From: Chelatococcus sambhunathii
GTDB lineage: Bacteria > Pseudomonadota > Alphaproteobacteria > Rhizobiales > Beijerinckiaceae
DNA: 64,000 bases
Assembly: GCF_001418005.1 (NCBI RefSeq)
Contig: NZ_LIOL01000002.1
Span: forward strand, 180,990 to 244,989
Reading direction: 5' to 3'
In this document: one piece after another, positions 51,185 through 63,434 of the stretch
Numbering within the stretch: position 1 is the first letter of the stretch
Layout: every line of letters starts with the position of its first letter
Notes under the pieces: generated by a model
The model's database searches: none
Told to the model about the DNA's origin: nothing
The model's input: the letters and a program-made list of their open reading frames with translations, nothing else
Program-made: the position numbers and the translations under genes

Positions 51185-52600
51185 CTATTCGGCGGCCTGA
51201 CGGTCTCGCCCGTCAAGCCAGGCGGCAAGGTCCGTCCGCGCGCGGTCGGTCAGCGCCTTCTTCTTGGCGACCGCCTTGTCTTTGCCGCGCAGGCGCCGTC
51301 CGTCCGTGCCCTTCGGCGCGGTATCGAGCGGCGGGAAGAGGCCGAAGTTGATGTTCATCGGCTGGTAGGACTGCGGGCCGCCGTCGATGGTGGCGATGTG
51401 GCCACCGGTGATGTGGTTGACGAGGGCGCCCAGCGCCGTGGTCGCCGGCGGCGGGTTGAGTGCCTCGCCGAGCCGCTCGGCGGCGGCGAAGCGGCCGGCG
51501 AGAAGGCCGATGGCGGCGCTTTCGACATAGCCCTCGCAGCCGGTGATCTGGCCGGCGAAGCGCAGGCGCGGCTCCGCCTTGAGGCGCAATGTGCCGTCGA
51601 GCAGCCGAGGCGAATTGATGAAGGTGTTGCGGTGCAGGCCGCCGAGGCGGGCGAATTCCGCGTTCTCGAGGCCCGGAATCATGCGAAAGATGCGTGTCTG
51701 TTCGGCATATTTCAGCTTCGTCTGGAAACCGACCATGTTGAACAGGGTGCCGAGCGCATTGTCCTGCCGCAGCTGCACCACCGCATAGGGGCGCTCGTCC
51801 GGTTTGTGCGGGTTGGTGAGGCCGACCGGCTTCATGGGCCCGTAGCGCAACGTCTCGCGGCCGCGCTCGGCCATCACCTCGACGGGCAGGCAGCCGTCGA
51901 AATAGGGCGTGTCCTTCTCCCACTCGCGAAAATCGGTCTTCTCGCCGGCCAGCAGCGCATCGACGAAGGCCTCGTATTCCTCGCGTGTCATGGGGCAGTT
52001 AAGATAGTCGGCGCCGGTGCCGCCGGGGCCGGCCTTGTCGTAGCGCGACTGCGCCCAGGCGACCGACATGTCGATGCTGTCGCGGTAGACGATCGGCGCG
52101 ATCGCGTCGAAGAAGGCGAGTTCGCCCTCGCCGGTGAGGGCGCGCACGGCCTCGGCGAGCGCCGGCGAGGTGAGGGGGCCGGTCGCGACGATGACGCTGT
52201 CCCAATCGGCCGGAGGCAGGCCGGCGATCTCCTCGCGGGCGAGGGTGACAAGCGGATGCCCGGCAAGAGCCTCGCTCACAGCCCGTGAGAAGCCGTCGCG
52301 ATCAACGGCGAGCGCGCCGCCAGCCGGGACCTGGTGCGCATCGCCCTTGGCCATGATGAGGGAGCCGAGCGTCCGCATCTCCTGGTGCAGGAGACCCACG
52401 GCATTGCTCTCGGCATCGTCGGAGCGGAAGGAGTTGGAGCAGACGAGTTCGGCGAGGCCGTCGGTCTTGTGCGCCGGCGTCATGCGTACGGGGCGCATCT
52501 CGTGCAGGACGACGGGCACGCCGCGCGAGGCGATCTGCCAAGCGGCCTCCGAACCGGCGAGGCCGCCGCCGATGACGTGAATGGGTGTGATCGTGGTCAT
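51185..52600 (-). CDS. trmFO: Methylenetetrahydrofolate-tRNA-(uracil-5-)-methyltransferase TrmFO
   Basis: TrmFO makes 5-methyluridine at position 54 of tRNA using methylene-THF and FAD. The 471-residue protein begins with the dinucleotide fold [18 protein letters not shown], followed by [22 protein letters not shown] and the family Cys-containing block [25 protein letters not shown] (two pieces). It lacks similarity to GidA outside the FAD-binding parts. The ATG at 52600 is the only sensible start. No other tRNA-modifying gene is adjacent. Confidence 0.96.
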   Translation of the reverse strand: MTTITPIHVIGGGLAGSEAAWQIASRGVPVVLHEMRPVRMTPAHKTDGLAELVCSNSFRSDDAESNAVGLLHQEMRTLGSLIMAKGDAHQVPAGGALAVDRDGFSRAVSEALAGHPLVTLAREEIAGLPPADWDSVIVATGPLTSPALAEAVRALTGEGELAFFDAIAPIVYRDSIDMSVAWAQSRYDKAGPGGTGADYLNCPMTREEYEAFVDALLAGEKTDFREWEKDTPYFDGCLPVEVMAERGRETLRYGPMKPVGLTNPHKPDERPYAVVQLRQDNALGTLFNMVGFQTKLKYAEQTRIFRMIPGLENAEFARLGGLHRNTFINSPRLLDGTLRLKAEPRLRFAGQITGCEGYVESAAIGLLAGRFAAAERLGEALNPPPATTALGALVNHITGGHIATIDGGPQSYQPMNINFGLFPPLDTAPKGTDGRRLRGKDKAVAKKKALTDRARTDLAAWLDGRDRQAAE

Positions 52601-52661
52601 GCCGCCTATGTGTCCGCAGGCCGGGCCCGCGTCAAGGCGCGCGCCGAGGCCTCGAAAACAC

Positions 52662-52686
52662 GAACGCCCGCTCGTGGCGGGCGTTC
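52662..52686 (-). terminator. Intrinsic terminator of the DUF1127 gene
   Basis: GAACGCCCGC at 52662-52671 pairs perfectly with GCGGGCGTTC at 52677-52686 around TCGTG. Read on the minus strand it is followed by GTGTTTT, and it starts 57 bases after the stop of the DUF1127 gene. Confidence 0.8.
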
Positions 52687-52742
52687 CGAACAGACGGTCC
52701 GGTGGATGGGCGCAGCTGGCGAAGCCGCCGCGGTGCTCATCC

Positions 52743-52898
52743 TCAGACGGCAGCGTGCTTCTTCGCGACGAAGGGAATGTCCCAGCGCGAGATGCCGAGG
52801 TCGTTAAGCTCGCGGTCGGTCAGACGCGACAGCTCACGGACGGTCTCGCGGTAGCGAATGTACGCCTTGATCTTGGCGAGGATGTAAGAAACGAACAT
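52743..52898 (-). CDS. DUF1127 small Arg-rich protein
   Basis: A 51-residue protein with the DUF1127 motif [20 protein letters not shown] at residues 22-41. In alphaproteobacteria such small Arg-rich proteins have been linked to RNA turnover, phosphate and carbon metabolism, but the target here is unknown. Residues before it are [25 protein letters not shown] lies seven bases before the ATG at 52898. It has its own terminator and is divergent from nothing nearby except a spacer to uvrA. Confidence 0.9.
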   Translation of the reverse strand: MFVSYILAKIKAYIRYRETVRELSRLTDRELNDLGISRWDIPFVAKKHAAV

Positions 52899-53109
52899 GG
52901 GGCTCTCCTATTCTTGCGGTCGCGAACTGCTTGTTGCGCCGAACTGGACACACACTAGTTGTTGCGATGCAGCATATAAGTGCGGCAACGCACATTGAGG
53001 AGAGGCAAGTTCGTATGACAGACCCGCGCCGCCTGCATAACGGTGCGGCAAACCTGTCAAGATTCAGGCACCGTTATGCCCTCTGCGTGGGCAACTGGCC
53101 GATTCGAGC

Positions 53110-56034
<2,925 letters not shown>

Positions 56035-56326
56035 GGATCACAAACCGGCTGAGCCGCGCCGAAGACTCGACGCTGCAGAAGAAGAGCAGTCACCGCACCA
56101 CATGCGGGTTCCTGAGAACCCAGGAAACGCCGTCCTGCAGGGCATGCACGGCCGCATCCCTTCCGAAACGGCAATCGGGCCCGCAAGCGAACCCGATATA
56201 ATGCGCCTCACGGCGATTGCCCACTGGAACCGGGTCGCCGCCGGCAGGCGCGGCCGGCATTCCTGCCCGCGTTGCTCGGCACGCCGTTGCAAAGGGCGGC
56301 TTGCACATTGCGAGTCGGAGCGATAA

Positions 56327-56341
56327 GAACATAGCAAGAAC
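56327..56341. promoter_or_regulatory. LexA (SOS) box between uvrA and ssb
   Basis: GAACATAGCAAGAAC is a perfect match to GAAC-N7-GAAC, the direct-repeat operator of LexA in alphaproteobacteria. It lies 286 bases before the uvrA start and 109 before the ssb start, both SOS-type genes. In the rest of the gap 56035-56449 I see no gene. Confidence 0.75.
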
Positions 56342-56449
56342 GATGAGACATGCAACTGTGGACAAGCCGTCATCCCGTCCGCCCGCCGCTATCAGGCGCC
56401 GGGGCGGCTCTGGTTTAAGGTCGGTGTCGAAACGAGCGGAGGTGGAGGT

Positions 56450-56953
56450 ATGGCGGGCAGCGTCAACAAGGTGATCCTCATCGGCAATCTGGGACGCGAC
56501 CCGGAAGTGCGCACGTTCCAGAACGGCAACCGCGTCTGCAACCTGCGCATCGCGACCTCAGAGACGTGGCGGGACAAGACGAGCGGCGAGCGGCGCGAGA
56601 AAACCGAATGGCACACGGTCGTCATCTTCAACGAGAACCTGCTGCGCGTGGCCGAGCAGTATCTCAAGAAGGGCTCGAAGGTCTATATCGAAGGTCAGCT
56701 CGAAACCCGCAAGGCGACCGATGCCTCGGGCGGGGAACGCTATTTCACCGAGGTTGTGCTGCGCCCGTTCCGCGGCGAACTGACCATTCTCGACAGCCGC
56801 GGCGGCGGCGGCGAGATGGGTGAAGACGGCGGCGGCTTCGGCGGCTCGCGCGGCTCGGATTTCGGCCGCGCCTCGCCGATGGAGCGCAAGCCGGCCGCCT
56901 CGGGCAGCACAGGCGGCTACTCTGGCGATCTCGACGACGATATCCCCTTCTGA
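56450..56953 (+). CDS. ssb: Single-stranded DNA-binding protein
   Basis: The 167-residue SSB has an N-terminal OB-fold (1-110) beginning [18 protein letters not shown] and containing [29 protein letters not shown] in two pieces, then a Gly-rich disordered linker and the acidic tip DDDIPF that recruits repair and replication proteins. The ATG at 56450 is preceded by GGAGGTGGAGGT. It is divergent from uvrA with a LexA box between, so both may be induced by DNA damage. Confidence 0.97.
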   Translation: MAGSVNKVILIGNLGRDPEVRTFQNGNRVCNLRIATSETWRDKTSGERREKTEWHTVVIFNENLLRVAEQYLKKGSKVYIEGQLETRKATDASGGERYFTEVVLRPFRGELTILDSRGGGGEMGEDGGGFGGSRGSDFGRASPMERKPAASGSTGGYSGDLDDDIPF

Positions 56954-57038
56954 TAGCAAGGGTTTCACCGATGCTCGGGCGACGCAGGCATCCGCCGACG
57001 TCGCCCGAAGTGCGTGAGAGACGAAGGACCGGGCGGCG

Positions 57039-58166
57039 ATGGCGAGCGAGTACGATACGGATGCGATGGTAGCGGGCCTGTCGCGCTGGGTGCTGGAGGA
57101 AAGTCCGACCCGCGATGCGGCGGCCGTCAACCGCATGATCGACATCGTAGCCGCGGAGGCGCAGGGGCTGCCGATCGCGGTGGAGCGGCTGCCCGGCAAG
57201 CAGGGGCTCGGCGACACACTCGTCATGCGCGCTGGCCCGCGCACGGATGCCAAGGGCATCCTCATCATGTCTCATGTCGACACCGTGCATCCCATGGGGA
57301 CCATCGACGGGCCGCTGCCGCTGCGGCGCGACGAGGACAAGCTCTACGGGCCGGGCATCTATGACATGAAGGGCGGCGCCTATCTCGCCCTTGAGGCCTT
57401 CAAGCGTGTGGCCGCGGCGGGATCGGCACTGCTGCCGATCACCTTCCTGTTCACGCCCGACGAAGAAATAGGCAGCCCCACGACGCGCGAGATCATCGAG
57501 GATCAGGCCCGCCGGGCCTCCTATGCGCTGGTGACGGAGCCGGCGCGCGACGGCGGCAAGATCGTTACCGCCCGCAAGGGGGTGGGGCGCTTCGACGTGC
57601 GCATCGAGGGGCGGCCGGCCCATTCCGGCACGAGCCACCAGCTCGGCCGCAGCGCCATCCGCGAGGCGGCGCGGCAGATCCTCGACATCGAGGCGATGAC
57701 CGACTACGGGCGCGGCATCACCACCACGGTCGGCCTCGTCTCCGGCGGCACGGCGGCCAACGTCATCCCGCACTTCACCTATTTCTCCGTCGACCTCAGG
57801 GTGATCGAGGATGCCGACGGTGTATCGGCGAGCGAGAAGATCCTCGCCCTCAAGCCCTACGATCCGGATGTGAAGCTGACGATCACGGGCGGCATGAACC
57901 GCCCGGCCTATGTGAAGACCGACGAGATCGGCCGGCTGCTCGCCCATGCGCAGCATCTCGCCGCCGACATCGGTTTCGAGCTCGCCGATTCGCCCATGAC
58001 CGGCGGCGGCAGCGACGGCAATTTCACGGCGGCGCTCGGCGTGCCGACCCTTGACGGCCTCGGCATCGACGGCGAGGGGGCGCATACGCTCCACGAATAC
58101 GGCCTCATTTCCTCGCTCGCACCGCGCGGGCAGTTGATGCAGCGCCTGCTCGAAACGCTCGCCTGA
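57039..58166 (+). CDS. M20 family metallopeptidase (carboxypeptidase G2-like)
   Basis: A 375-residue zinc peptidase of the M20 type. The metal ligands and catalytic acids are H79 and D81 in SHVDTVHP, D109 in [12 protein letters not shown]142-E143 in PDEEIGS, and the late His in TLHEYG; the acidic TEPARDG supplies another ligand. A dimerisation domain is inserted at about 180-290. It resembles glutamate carboxypeptidase (CPG2) and related acyl-amino-acid hydrolases; substrate unproven. No signal peptide, so probably cytoplasmic. It begins 86 bases after ssb. Confidence 0.9.
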   Translation: MASEYDTDAMVAGLSRWVLEESPTRDAAAVNRMIDIVAAEAQGLPIAVERLPGKQGLGDTLVMRAGPRTDAKGILIMSHVDTVHPMGTIDGPLPLRRDEDKLYGPGIYDMKGGAYLALEAFKRVAAAGSALLPITFLFTPDEEIGSPTTREIIEDQARRASYALVTEPARDGGKIVTARKGVGRFDVRIEGRPAHSGTSHQLGRSAIREAARQILDIEAMTDYGRGITTTVGLVSGGTAANVIPHFTYFSVDLRVIEDADGVSASEKILALKPYDPDVKLTITGGMNRPAYVKTDEIGRLLAHAQHLAADIGFELADSPMTGGGSDGNFTAALGVPTLDGLGIDGEGAHTLHEYGLISSLAPRGQLMQRLLETLA

Positions 58167-58329
58167 AGGCACCGTTGCGCCTGCCCGGCAGGCTCCGGGC
58201 AAGCCTCGCCCCGCAATTTCGTCTCCGATGCGGCTTCACTCCCGTCGGCGTCCGGCCGGCGGGTTCTTGTGGCGTGCTTGCCGGAGGCGGGTCGGCTCAC
58301 CGGCAAAGCTTGGGACGAGACGTCTGAGC

Positions 58330-59724
58330 ATGGACGTGGAACGGGCATCGAAGCGCACGGCCGGGCAGGCGGCCCGCCAACGGCTGGAGGACGAACTTGC
58401 CTTCGTCGGTTTCGACCGCAAGGACCGGGAGCGGCTGCGGCAACTGAAGCCCGTGGTGGCGGAGGAACTGCCGGCGATTCTCGACGCGCTCGTCGATCAT
58501 CTCGGCACCAGCGGCGTGGCGGGTGAGCTCTTCACGCGCAAGGACGTGCGCCGCAACATCCGCACCGTCCTCATCGCGCACTGGTTGCGCGTCTGCGATG
58601 CCCGCTTCGACGACGGCTATCGCCAGTCGGTTGGAGCGGTGGCGGAGATGTATGCCAGCCTCGGCCTGTGTCCGCGCCTCTGTCTTGCCGGCTATGCCCG
58701 TACCACGAGCGCCCTGACCCGCTCTGTTACCCGGGCGATCCTGCGCTCCCGGCATATCTGGGGCCACAATAGTCTCGGCGCCAATCTCGACCTGGCGCTC
58801 GACGCGCTGATCAAGGCCGCGATGTTCGATCTCGACCAGTGCATGGCTGCCATGGAAGCGCGCCGGAAGAGCGCGGAAATGACGCAGCGCGAGACACTTG
58901 CAGCGGAATTTGAAACTATGGCTTCAGGTCTGGCCGAAGCTGTGTCACTCGCCTCAAGCGACGTGGCGGCTGCGGCCGAGAGGCTCGTTGCCGCAGCCGG
59001 GCAGACGAGCCAGCGCTCCCATCAGGTGGCGGCGGTGGTCGAGGACGCCGGCGCGGGTGCTTCCGCGGTCAACGAGGCGGCCGATATCCTGCGGCAGGCG
59101 ATCGCGGAGGTGACACGGCGCGCGGGCGAAGCCGCCCAATCGGCCAGCGAGGCGAGCGGGCAGGCCGGGCGCACGAGCGAGACGGTCGGCGCCCTGTCGG
59201 AGGCCGCGCGGCGCATCGGCGAGATCCTCGGCGTCATCGAGGCGGTCGCCAAGCAGACCAACCTGCTCGCCCTCAACGCCACCATCGAGGCAGCGCGGGC
59301 GGGCGAAGCGGGGCGTGGCTTCGCCGTCGTGGCGGCCGAGGTCAAGCAACTCGCCCAACAGACGGCGCGTGCGACGGACGATATCGCTGGCCACATCCGC
59401 GATATCCAGGCCGTCGTCGGTCGCGCCGTGGACGATATCGGGGCGGTGAGCGCCTGCATCGAGGGGGTCAATACGGCCTCCGCCTCAATCTTTTCTGCCG
59501 TCGAGCAACAGAGCGTCGGCGCGGCTGCCATCGGCACACACACGGGCCGCGCCAGCGAAGGCGTGCACCGGGCGAAAGACGAGCTATCGCAACTGGTGGC
59601 CGATGCCAATACGGCCGGGCGTCTGGCGCAGGAGGTTGCCGAGGCCTCGCGCGCGCTTCTCGCCCGTGCGGACGGCTTCAGGGGAGAGGCTGCCCGTCTT
59701 CTGTCGCAGCTGCGGGCCGCCTGA
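58330..59724 (+). CDS. Soluble globin-coupled methyl-accepting chemotaxis protein
   Basis: A 464-residue cytoplasmic chemoreceptor without membrane helices. Residues 15-170 form a protoglobin-type sensor, and residues 190-464 a coiled-coil signalling domain with the MCP hairpin [20 protein letters not shown] and [15 protein letters not shown] (303-341). In haem-binding members a proximal His lies four residues before the GL of the next segment; here MYASLGL puts Tyr108 at that place. It may bind haem through another residue, or act as a haem-free sensor. The ATG at 58330 is preferred over 58228, which adds an Arg-rich stretch. Confidence 0.9.
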   Translation: MDVERASKRTAGQAARQRLEDELAFVGFDRKDRERLRQLKPVVAEELPAILDALVDHLGTSGVAGELFTRKDVRRNIRTVLIAHWLRVCDARFDDGYRQSVGAVAEMYASLGLCPRLCLAGYARTTSALTRSVTRAILRSRHIWGHNSLGANLDLALDALIKAAMFDLDQCMAAMEARRKSAEMTQRETLAAEFETMASGLAEAVSLASSDVAAAAERLVAAAGQTSQRSHQVAAVVEDAGAGASAVNEAADILRQAIAEVTRRAGEAAQSASEASGQAGRTSETVGALSEAARRIGEILGVIEAVAKQTNLLALNATIEAARAGEAGRGFAVVAAEVKQLAQQTARATDDIAGHIRDIQAVVGRAVDDIGAVSACIEGVNTASASIFSAVEQQSVGAAAIGTHTGRASEGVHRAKDELSQLVADANTAGRLAQEVAEASRALLARADGFRGEAARLLSQLRAA

Positions 59725-59800
59725 GCGATCATGCGCACCAACGGGGCCTCGACCGCGGCGCCATGCTGCGTTATCGACAGCGGAGAGGGAGGAGGCGTCG

Positions 59801-60811
59801 ATGAGAGCGTTGCGTTGTGACGAGCCGGGAAAGCTCAGCATCATCGAGCGGGACGAGCCGGTTGCCGGCGAAGGCGAGGCGCTGGTGCGCATCCGCCGGG
59901 CGGGCATCTGCGGCACCGACTATCATATCTTTCACGGCAACCAGCCCTATTTCAGCTATCCGCGCGTGATCGGCCACGAGCTCTCCGGCGAGATCGTGAC
60001 GGCGCCGGAGGGCAGCGCGCTCCGGGCCGGCGAGATCGTCTCCATCGAACCCTATCTTTATTGCGGCGCGTGCCGGGCCTGCCGCCTGGGGCGCACCAAC
60101 TGTTGCCAGCGGCTCGAGGTGCTCGGCGTGCACCGCGACGGCGGCGCCTGCGACCACATCGCCGTGCCGGTGCGCAATGTCGTCCCCGCCGGCGGACTCG
60201 GGCTCGACGAGGCGGCGATGGTCGAGTTCCTCGCCATCGGCGCCCATGGGGTGCGCCGCTCCGGCGCCGGTGCGCAGAGCCGCGTGGCCGTGGTCGGCGC
60301 CGGCCCCATCGGCATCGCGGCGGCGATCTTTGCCAAGGCGCGCGGCGCGGACGTGTCGGTGATCGACATGAATGCCCGGCGGCTCGCCTTCTGTGCCGAC
60401 GAGATCGGCGTCGACAGCGTCTACGAGGTGTCGGCGGATCTCGACGAGCGTCTCGATGCCGCGACGGACGGCGAGTTCTTCGACGTCGTCTTCGACGCGA
60501 CCGGCAGCCCCGCGGCGATGATGAAGGGCTTTTCCCTCGTCGGACACGGAGGCAGCTATGTGCTGCTCTCCATCGTCAATGCCGACATCACCTTCAACGA
60601 TCCCGCGTTCCACAAGCGCGAGACGACGCTGCTCGGCAGCCGCAACGCGACGCGGGAGGATTTCGAGACGGTGCTTGCGACCATGCGCGCCGGCAAGGTG
60701 CCGACCCGCGCCCTCGCAAGCCACCGGGGCAGCCTCGACGAGGCGCCGCAGCTGGTGCGCGCCTGGTCGAAGCCGGAGGCCGGTGTCATCAAGGGACTCA
60801 TCGAGATCTGA
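59801..60811 (+). CDS. Zinc-dependent alcohol dehydrogenase family protein
   Basis: A 336-residue medium-chain dehydrogenase. The catalytic zinc ligands are C37 in GICGTDYH and H59-E60 in GHELSG; the structural zinc has C88-x2-C91-x2-C94-x7-C102 with an extra Cys101. The NAD(P) domain begins AVVGAGPIGIAAAIFAKARG. It is nearest to sugar-alcohol/galactonate oxidoreductases of the YjjN/YdjJ type, where the polyol or sugar acid substrate is unclear. GGAGG sits just before the ATG at 59801. It stands 76 bases after the chemoreceptor gene. Confidence 0.92.
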   Translation: MRALRCDEPGKLSIIERDEPVAGEGEALVRIRRAGICGTDYHIFHGNQPYFSYPRVIGHELSGEIVTAPEGSALRAGEIVSIEPYLYCGACRACRLGRTNCCQRLEVLGVHRDGGACDHIAVPVRNVVPAGGLGLDEAAMVEFLAIGAHGVRRSGAGAQSRVAVVGAGPIGIAAAIFAKARGADVSVIDMNARRLAFCADEIGVDSVYEVSADLDERLDAATDGEFFDVVFDATGSPAAMMKGFSLVGHGGSYVLLSIVNADITFNDPAFHKRETTLLGSRNATREDFETVLATMRAGKVPTRALASHRGSLDEAPQLVRAWSKPEAGVIKGLIEI

Positions 60812-61004
60812 CGCGCCCCGTAAGGCCGCGGCCTCGTGGCCGGCCGCGGTCGTCATCCGCGTCGAGATGGCGCCGTGCAGGCCGCAGAGGGCCTGGGCAA
60901 AGGCCGCTTCACGGGCGATCCGAACCAAAGGCGCACCAGCGCGTTGTATCGCTGCGAGCAGGTTCGGATCCGGCCGGGCCGGCCTCGCCCGAGGTGATGC
61001 ACCG

Positions 61005-61847
61005 ATGGGAACAGTCGGCCTCGACCGTGCAACGAGTGCACCCGCTCGCAGCAAGGCGCTGCGCGACACGGGCCGCGCGCTCGGCGGCGCGTTGATCTTC
61101 TCCCTGCCAATGCTCATGACGATGGAGATGTGGTGGCTCGGCTTTGCCATGGACCGGCTGCGCCTCGCTCTCCTGCTGGTCGTCTGCCTGCCGCTGCTCA
61201 TCCTCCTGTCGCGGCGGATCGGCTTCGAGACGACCCGCGCCTGGCGCGAGGATGTGGCCGATGCCCTCTTTGCGCTCGGCATCGGCATGGTGACGAGCGC
61301 CGTCGCCCTCGTTGTGTTCGGCGCCATCGGCCCGGGCATGTCCGTTCATGAGATCGCCGGCAAGATCGCCATCCAGGTGGCGCCCGCGAGCATCGGGGCG
61401 CTCCTAGCGCGCAGCCAGTTCGGCTCCGAGAGGCGGGGGGAGGAAGACCGGCAAGAGAGTTACTGGGGCGAGATGTTCCTCATGGCGGTGGGTGCCCTGT
61501 TCCTGGGCTTCAACGTGGCCCCGACGGAGGAGATGATCGTCATTTCCTACCGGATGACGCCCTGGCACGCGGTGGCGCTTGTCCTGCTCTCGCTGTTCGT
61601 CATGCATGGCTTCATCTTCGCCGTGGGCTTCAGGGGCGGCACCGAGCTCACACCGCAGACGCCCTGGTGGAGCGCCTTTGTCCGTTTCACGCTGCCAGGC
61701 TACATGCTCGCCATGTTGGTCAGCCTGTACATCCTGTGGACCTTCGGCCGCACCGACGACACCTCGCTCGAACAGGTCATCACCGCGACGATCGTGCTCG
61801 GCTTTCCCTCTTCCGCCGGCGCCGCGGCTGCCCGGCTCATCCTTTAG
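61005..61847 (+). CDS. TIGR02587 (DUF2391) family integral membrane protein
   Basis: A 280-residue polytopic protein with about seven membrane helices. It has the conserved core LGGALIFSLPMLMTMEMWWLG near residue 30, EMFLMAVGALFLGFNVAPTEEM, and the C-terminal VLGFPSSAGAAAARLIL. The DUF2391 family is of unknown function and is usually paired with a TIGR02588 gene, as here. The ATG at 61005 follows GAGGTG. The pair lies tail-to-tail with the EcfG-like sigma gene. Confidence 0.88.
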   Translation: MGTVGLDRATSAPARSKALRDTGRALGGALIFSLPMLMTMEMWWLGFAMDRLRLALLLVVCLPLLILLSRRIGFETTRAWREDVADALFALGIGMVTSAVALVVFGAIGPGMSVHEIAGKIAIQVAPASIGALLARSQFGSERRGEEDRQESYWGEMFLMAVGALFLGFNVAPTEEMIVISYRMTPWHAVALVLLSLFVMHGFIFAVGFRGGTELTPQTPWWSAFVRFTLPGYMLAMLVSLYILWTFGRTDDTSLEQVITATIVLGFPSSAGAAAARLIL

Positions 61848-61859
61848 GAGGGCAGGCTG

Positions 61860-62276
61860 ATGCGGACGAACGGAAAGGGCAAGGCCGGCGCTACCGCGAG
61901 CTACGAGAAGGCGCTCGAATGGGTCGTCGGCGGCGTCGCTTTCTTCTTTGTCGTCGTGCTGCTGGGCTATCTCTTCGGTCTCGGCGCCTGGGTGGACGGG
62001 CAGCCGCCGCGCTTCGCGATCATGGTGGAGAACGTCGAGCAGATCGGCAACGTCTATCAGATGCAGGTGGTGGTAACTAACGAGGGAGACGTCACCGCAT
62101 CGGACGTGAGGCTGCGCGCGGTGCTGCACCAGGACGTGGGTCCGGACGAGGCGAGGGAGCTGCGCTTCGACTACCTGCCGCAGCGGTCGCAGCGGCGCGG
62201 CGCCTTCGTCTTCGAACGGGATCCGCGCAGCGGCGTGACGGTGGACTTGTCCGTGACCAGCTATGTCGAGCCGTGA
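61860..62276 (+). CDS. TIGR02588 family membrane-anchored protein
   Basis: A 138-residue protein with a short N-terminus, one membrane helix (about 22-43, VVGGVAFFFVVVLLGYLFGLG) and a beta-sandwich-like C-terminal domain containing NVYQMQVVVTNEGDVTASDV. The C-terminal part points to the periplasm. It partners the preceding TIGR02587 protein, 12 bases upstream; the pair has no known biochemical role. GGAGG lies nine bases before the ATG at 61860. Confidence 0.88.
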   Translation: MRTNGKGKAGATASYEKALEWVVGGVAFFFVVVLLGYLFGLGAWVDGQPPRFAIMVENVEQIGNVYQMQVVVTNEGDVTASDVRLRAVLHQDVGPDEARELRFDYLPQRSQRRGAFVFERDPRSGVTVDLSVTSYVEP

Positions 62277-62289
62277 GATGGGGTGCCGG

Positions 62290-62877
62290 TCACCGTGGAA
62301 CGGATTTGGGCAGGGACGCTGTCGGAAAAGTCTCGGTCCGCTCGATGCAGCTCGAGGCCGACTGCTCGTCGAGCTCTTCCAGCAGCCGCAGCCGCGCACG
62401 GCTGAGTCGGCTCTTCACCGTGCCGAGGGCACAGCCGCAGATCTCGCCCGCTTCTTCGTAGCTCATGCCGAGAACGCCCACGAGCACGATGATCTCGCGG
62501 TGCTGGGGCGGCAGGCGCTGGATGGCTTCATAAAGCTCGCGCCCGCGGGTCGACCATTCCTGCGTCGCGTCGACGCGCAGGCGCGTCGACGCGCAGTCGC
62601 TCACCCCCGGGGCCTCCCGTCGGGCAAGCTTCGCCTGCGTGTAGAACGTGTTGCGCATGATGGTGAACAGCCACGATTTCAGGCTGGTGCCGGCTTCGAA
62701 CTGCTCGATCTTGGCGAGAGCCTTGGTCAAAGTCTCCTGTACGAGGTCGTCAGCATCGCTGGTGTTGCGGCAGAACGTGCGCGCGAAGGCACGCAGGGCA
62801 GGAATGAGCGCGACGATCTCGGAGCTAGATTGTTGGTGCGAGGCGTGTCCTTTCTCGAGCCTTCGGTCAGGCTGCAT
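62290..62877 (-). CDS. ECF sigma factor, EcfG-like
   Basis: A 195-residue ECF sigma factor. Region 2 (about 25-90) includes DADDLVQETLTKALAKI and EAGTSLKSWLFTIMRN, and region 4 (about 113-165) includes LPPQHREIIVLVGVLGMSYEEAGEICGCALGTVKSRLSRAR (two pieces), close to the EcfG/ECF15 pattern. EcfG directs the general stress response in alphaproteobacteria and is held by the NepR anti-sigma. The ATG at 62877 is preferred because GGAGG is eight bases upstream; an in-frame ATG at 62910 is possible. A GGAAC-type promoter lies upstream and a NepR-like gene 378 bases beyond the start. Confidence 0.9.
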   Translation of the reverse strand: MQPDRRLEKGHASHQQSSSEIVALIPALRAFARTFCRNTSDADDLVQETLTKALAKIEQFEAGTSLKSWLFTIMRNTFYTQAKLARREAPGVSDCASTRLRVDATQEWSTRGRELYEAIQRLPPQHREIIVLVGVLGMSYEEAGEICGCALGTVKSRLSRARLRLLEELDEQSASSCIERTETFPTASLPKSVPR

Positions 62878-62943
62878 GGCGATTGCCTCCGCAGAATCGT
62901 GTGCTGGCATCCGAGCCGCCCCTCCGGCCCGTCCTCTTGGGAC

Positions 62944-62968
62944 AATGTTCGCCCCGTCCGATAGTTCC
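62944..62968 (-). promoter_or_regulatory. Putative EcfG-type promoter of the sigma gene
   Basis: On the minus strand GGAAC at 62968-62964 is followed after exactly 16 bases by CATT at 62947-62944. This matches the EcfG consensus GGAAC-N16/17-CGTT at all but one base. It is 66 bases upstream of the chosen start. The gap 62878-63254 has no supported minus-strand gene; one plus-strand frame with coding-like codons crosses it but continues into the NepR-like gene. Confidence 0.5.
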
Positions 62969-63254
62969 GCGATCTCGGGGAAAAATCGATGCCGCCGAGG
63001 CGCTGGTCTCGGGCTGGGGGCGGGTTGGGCCGGCGGGGCAAGGCGAGCCGGTCGTCGCCGCGCTATACGATCGATCCGGGGAACTGGTTCATGACGAACC
63101 GGCTGCGGTCGAAGCCGTGTTGCGCAGCGCCAGCTTCGTCATCACCGACCCGCTGGAGCGGCGTTATCTCTTCAAGGCGCGGTCAACGGCACGACGCGAC
63201 CGAACGGCCGCTGTCTTGGCCGCCCTGACGGCAGTCGACACCGCCGTAATCTCG

Positions 63255-63434
63255 TCAACCCTGGTCCTTCTCGCGCCGCTGCCTCGTCAGCGCCTCCTGG
63301 AGCTCGAGGGCAAGCACGAGCAGTCGCTCGGGCACCGGTTCGCGCTCGATTTCGTCGAGCAGCAACCGGATGTCTCTCGCGCACGTCGCCGAGGCAGTCG
63401 GTTCCTTCATGTGCTTGCCGATATTCTCGCCCAT
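63255..63434 (-). CDS. NepR-like anti-sigma factor (59 residues)
   Basis: Reading the minus strand from the ATG at 63434 gives a 59-residue protein: N-terminal MGENIGKHMKEPTASATCAR, then ARDIRLLLDEIEREPVPERL and LVLALELQEALTRQRREKD. The core EPVPERLLVLALELQ matches the EP(I/V)P-x-R-(F/L)-x-x-L pattern of NepR, which binds EcfG and is released by phosphorylated PhyR. Most codons end in G or C, as in real genes here. It lies upstream of the EcfG-like gene on the same strand, as nepR usually does, but with a 377-base gap. Confidence 0.75.
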   Translation of the reverse strand: MGENIGKHMKEPTASATCARDIRLLLDEIEREPVPERLLVLALELQEALTRQRREKDQG

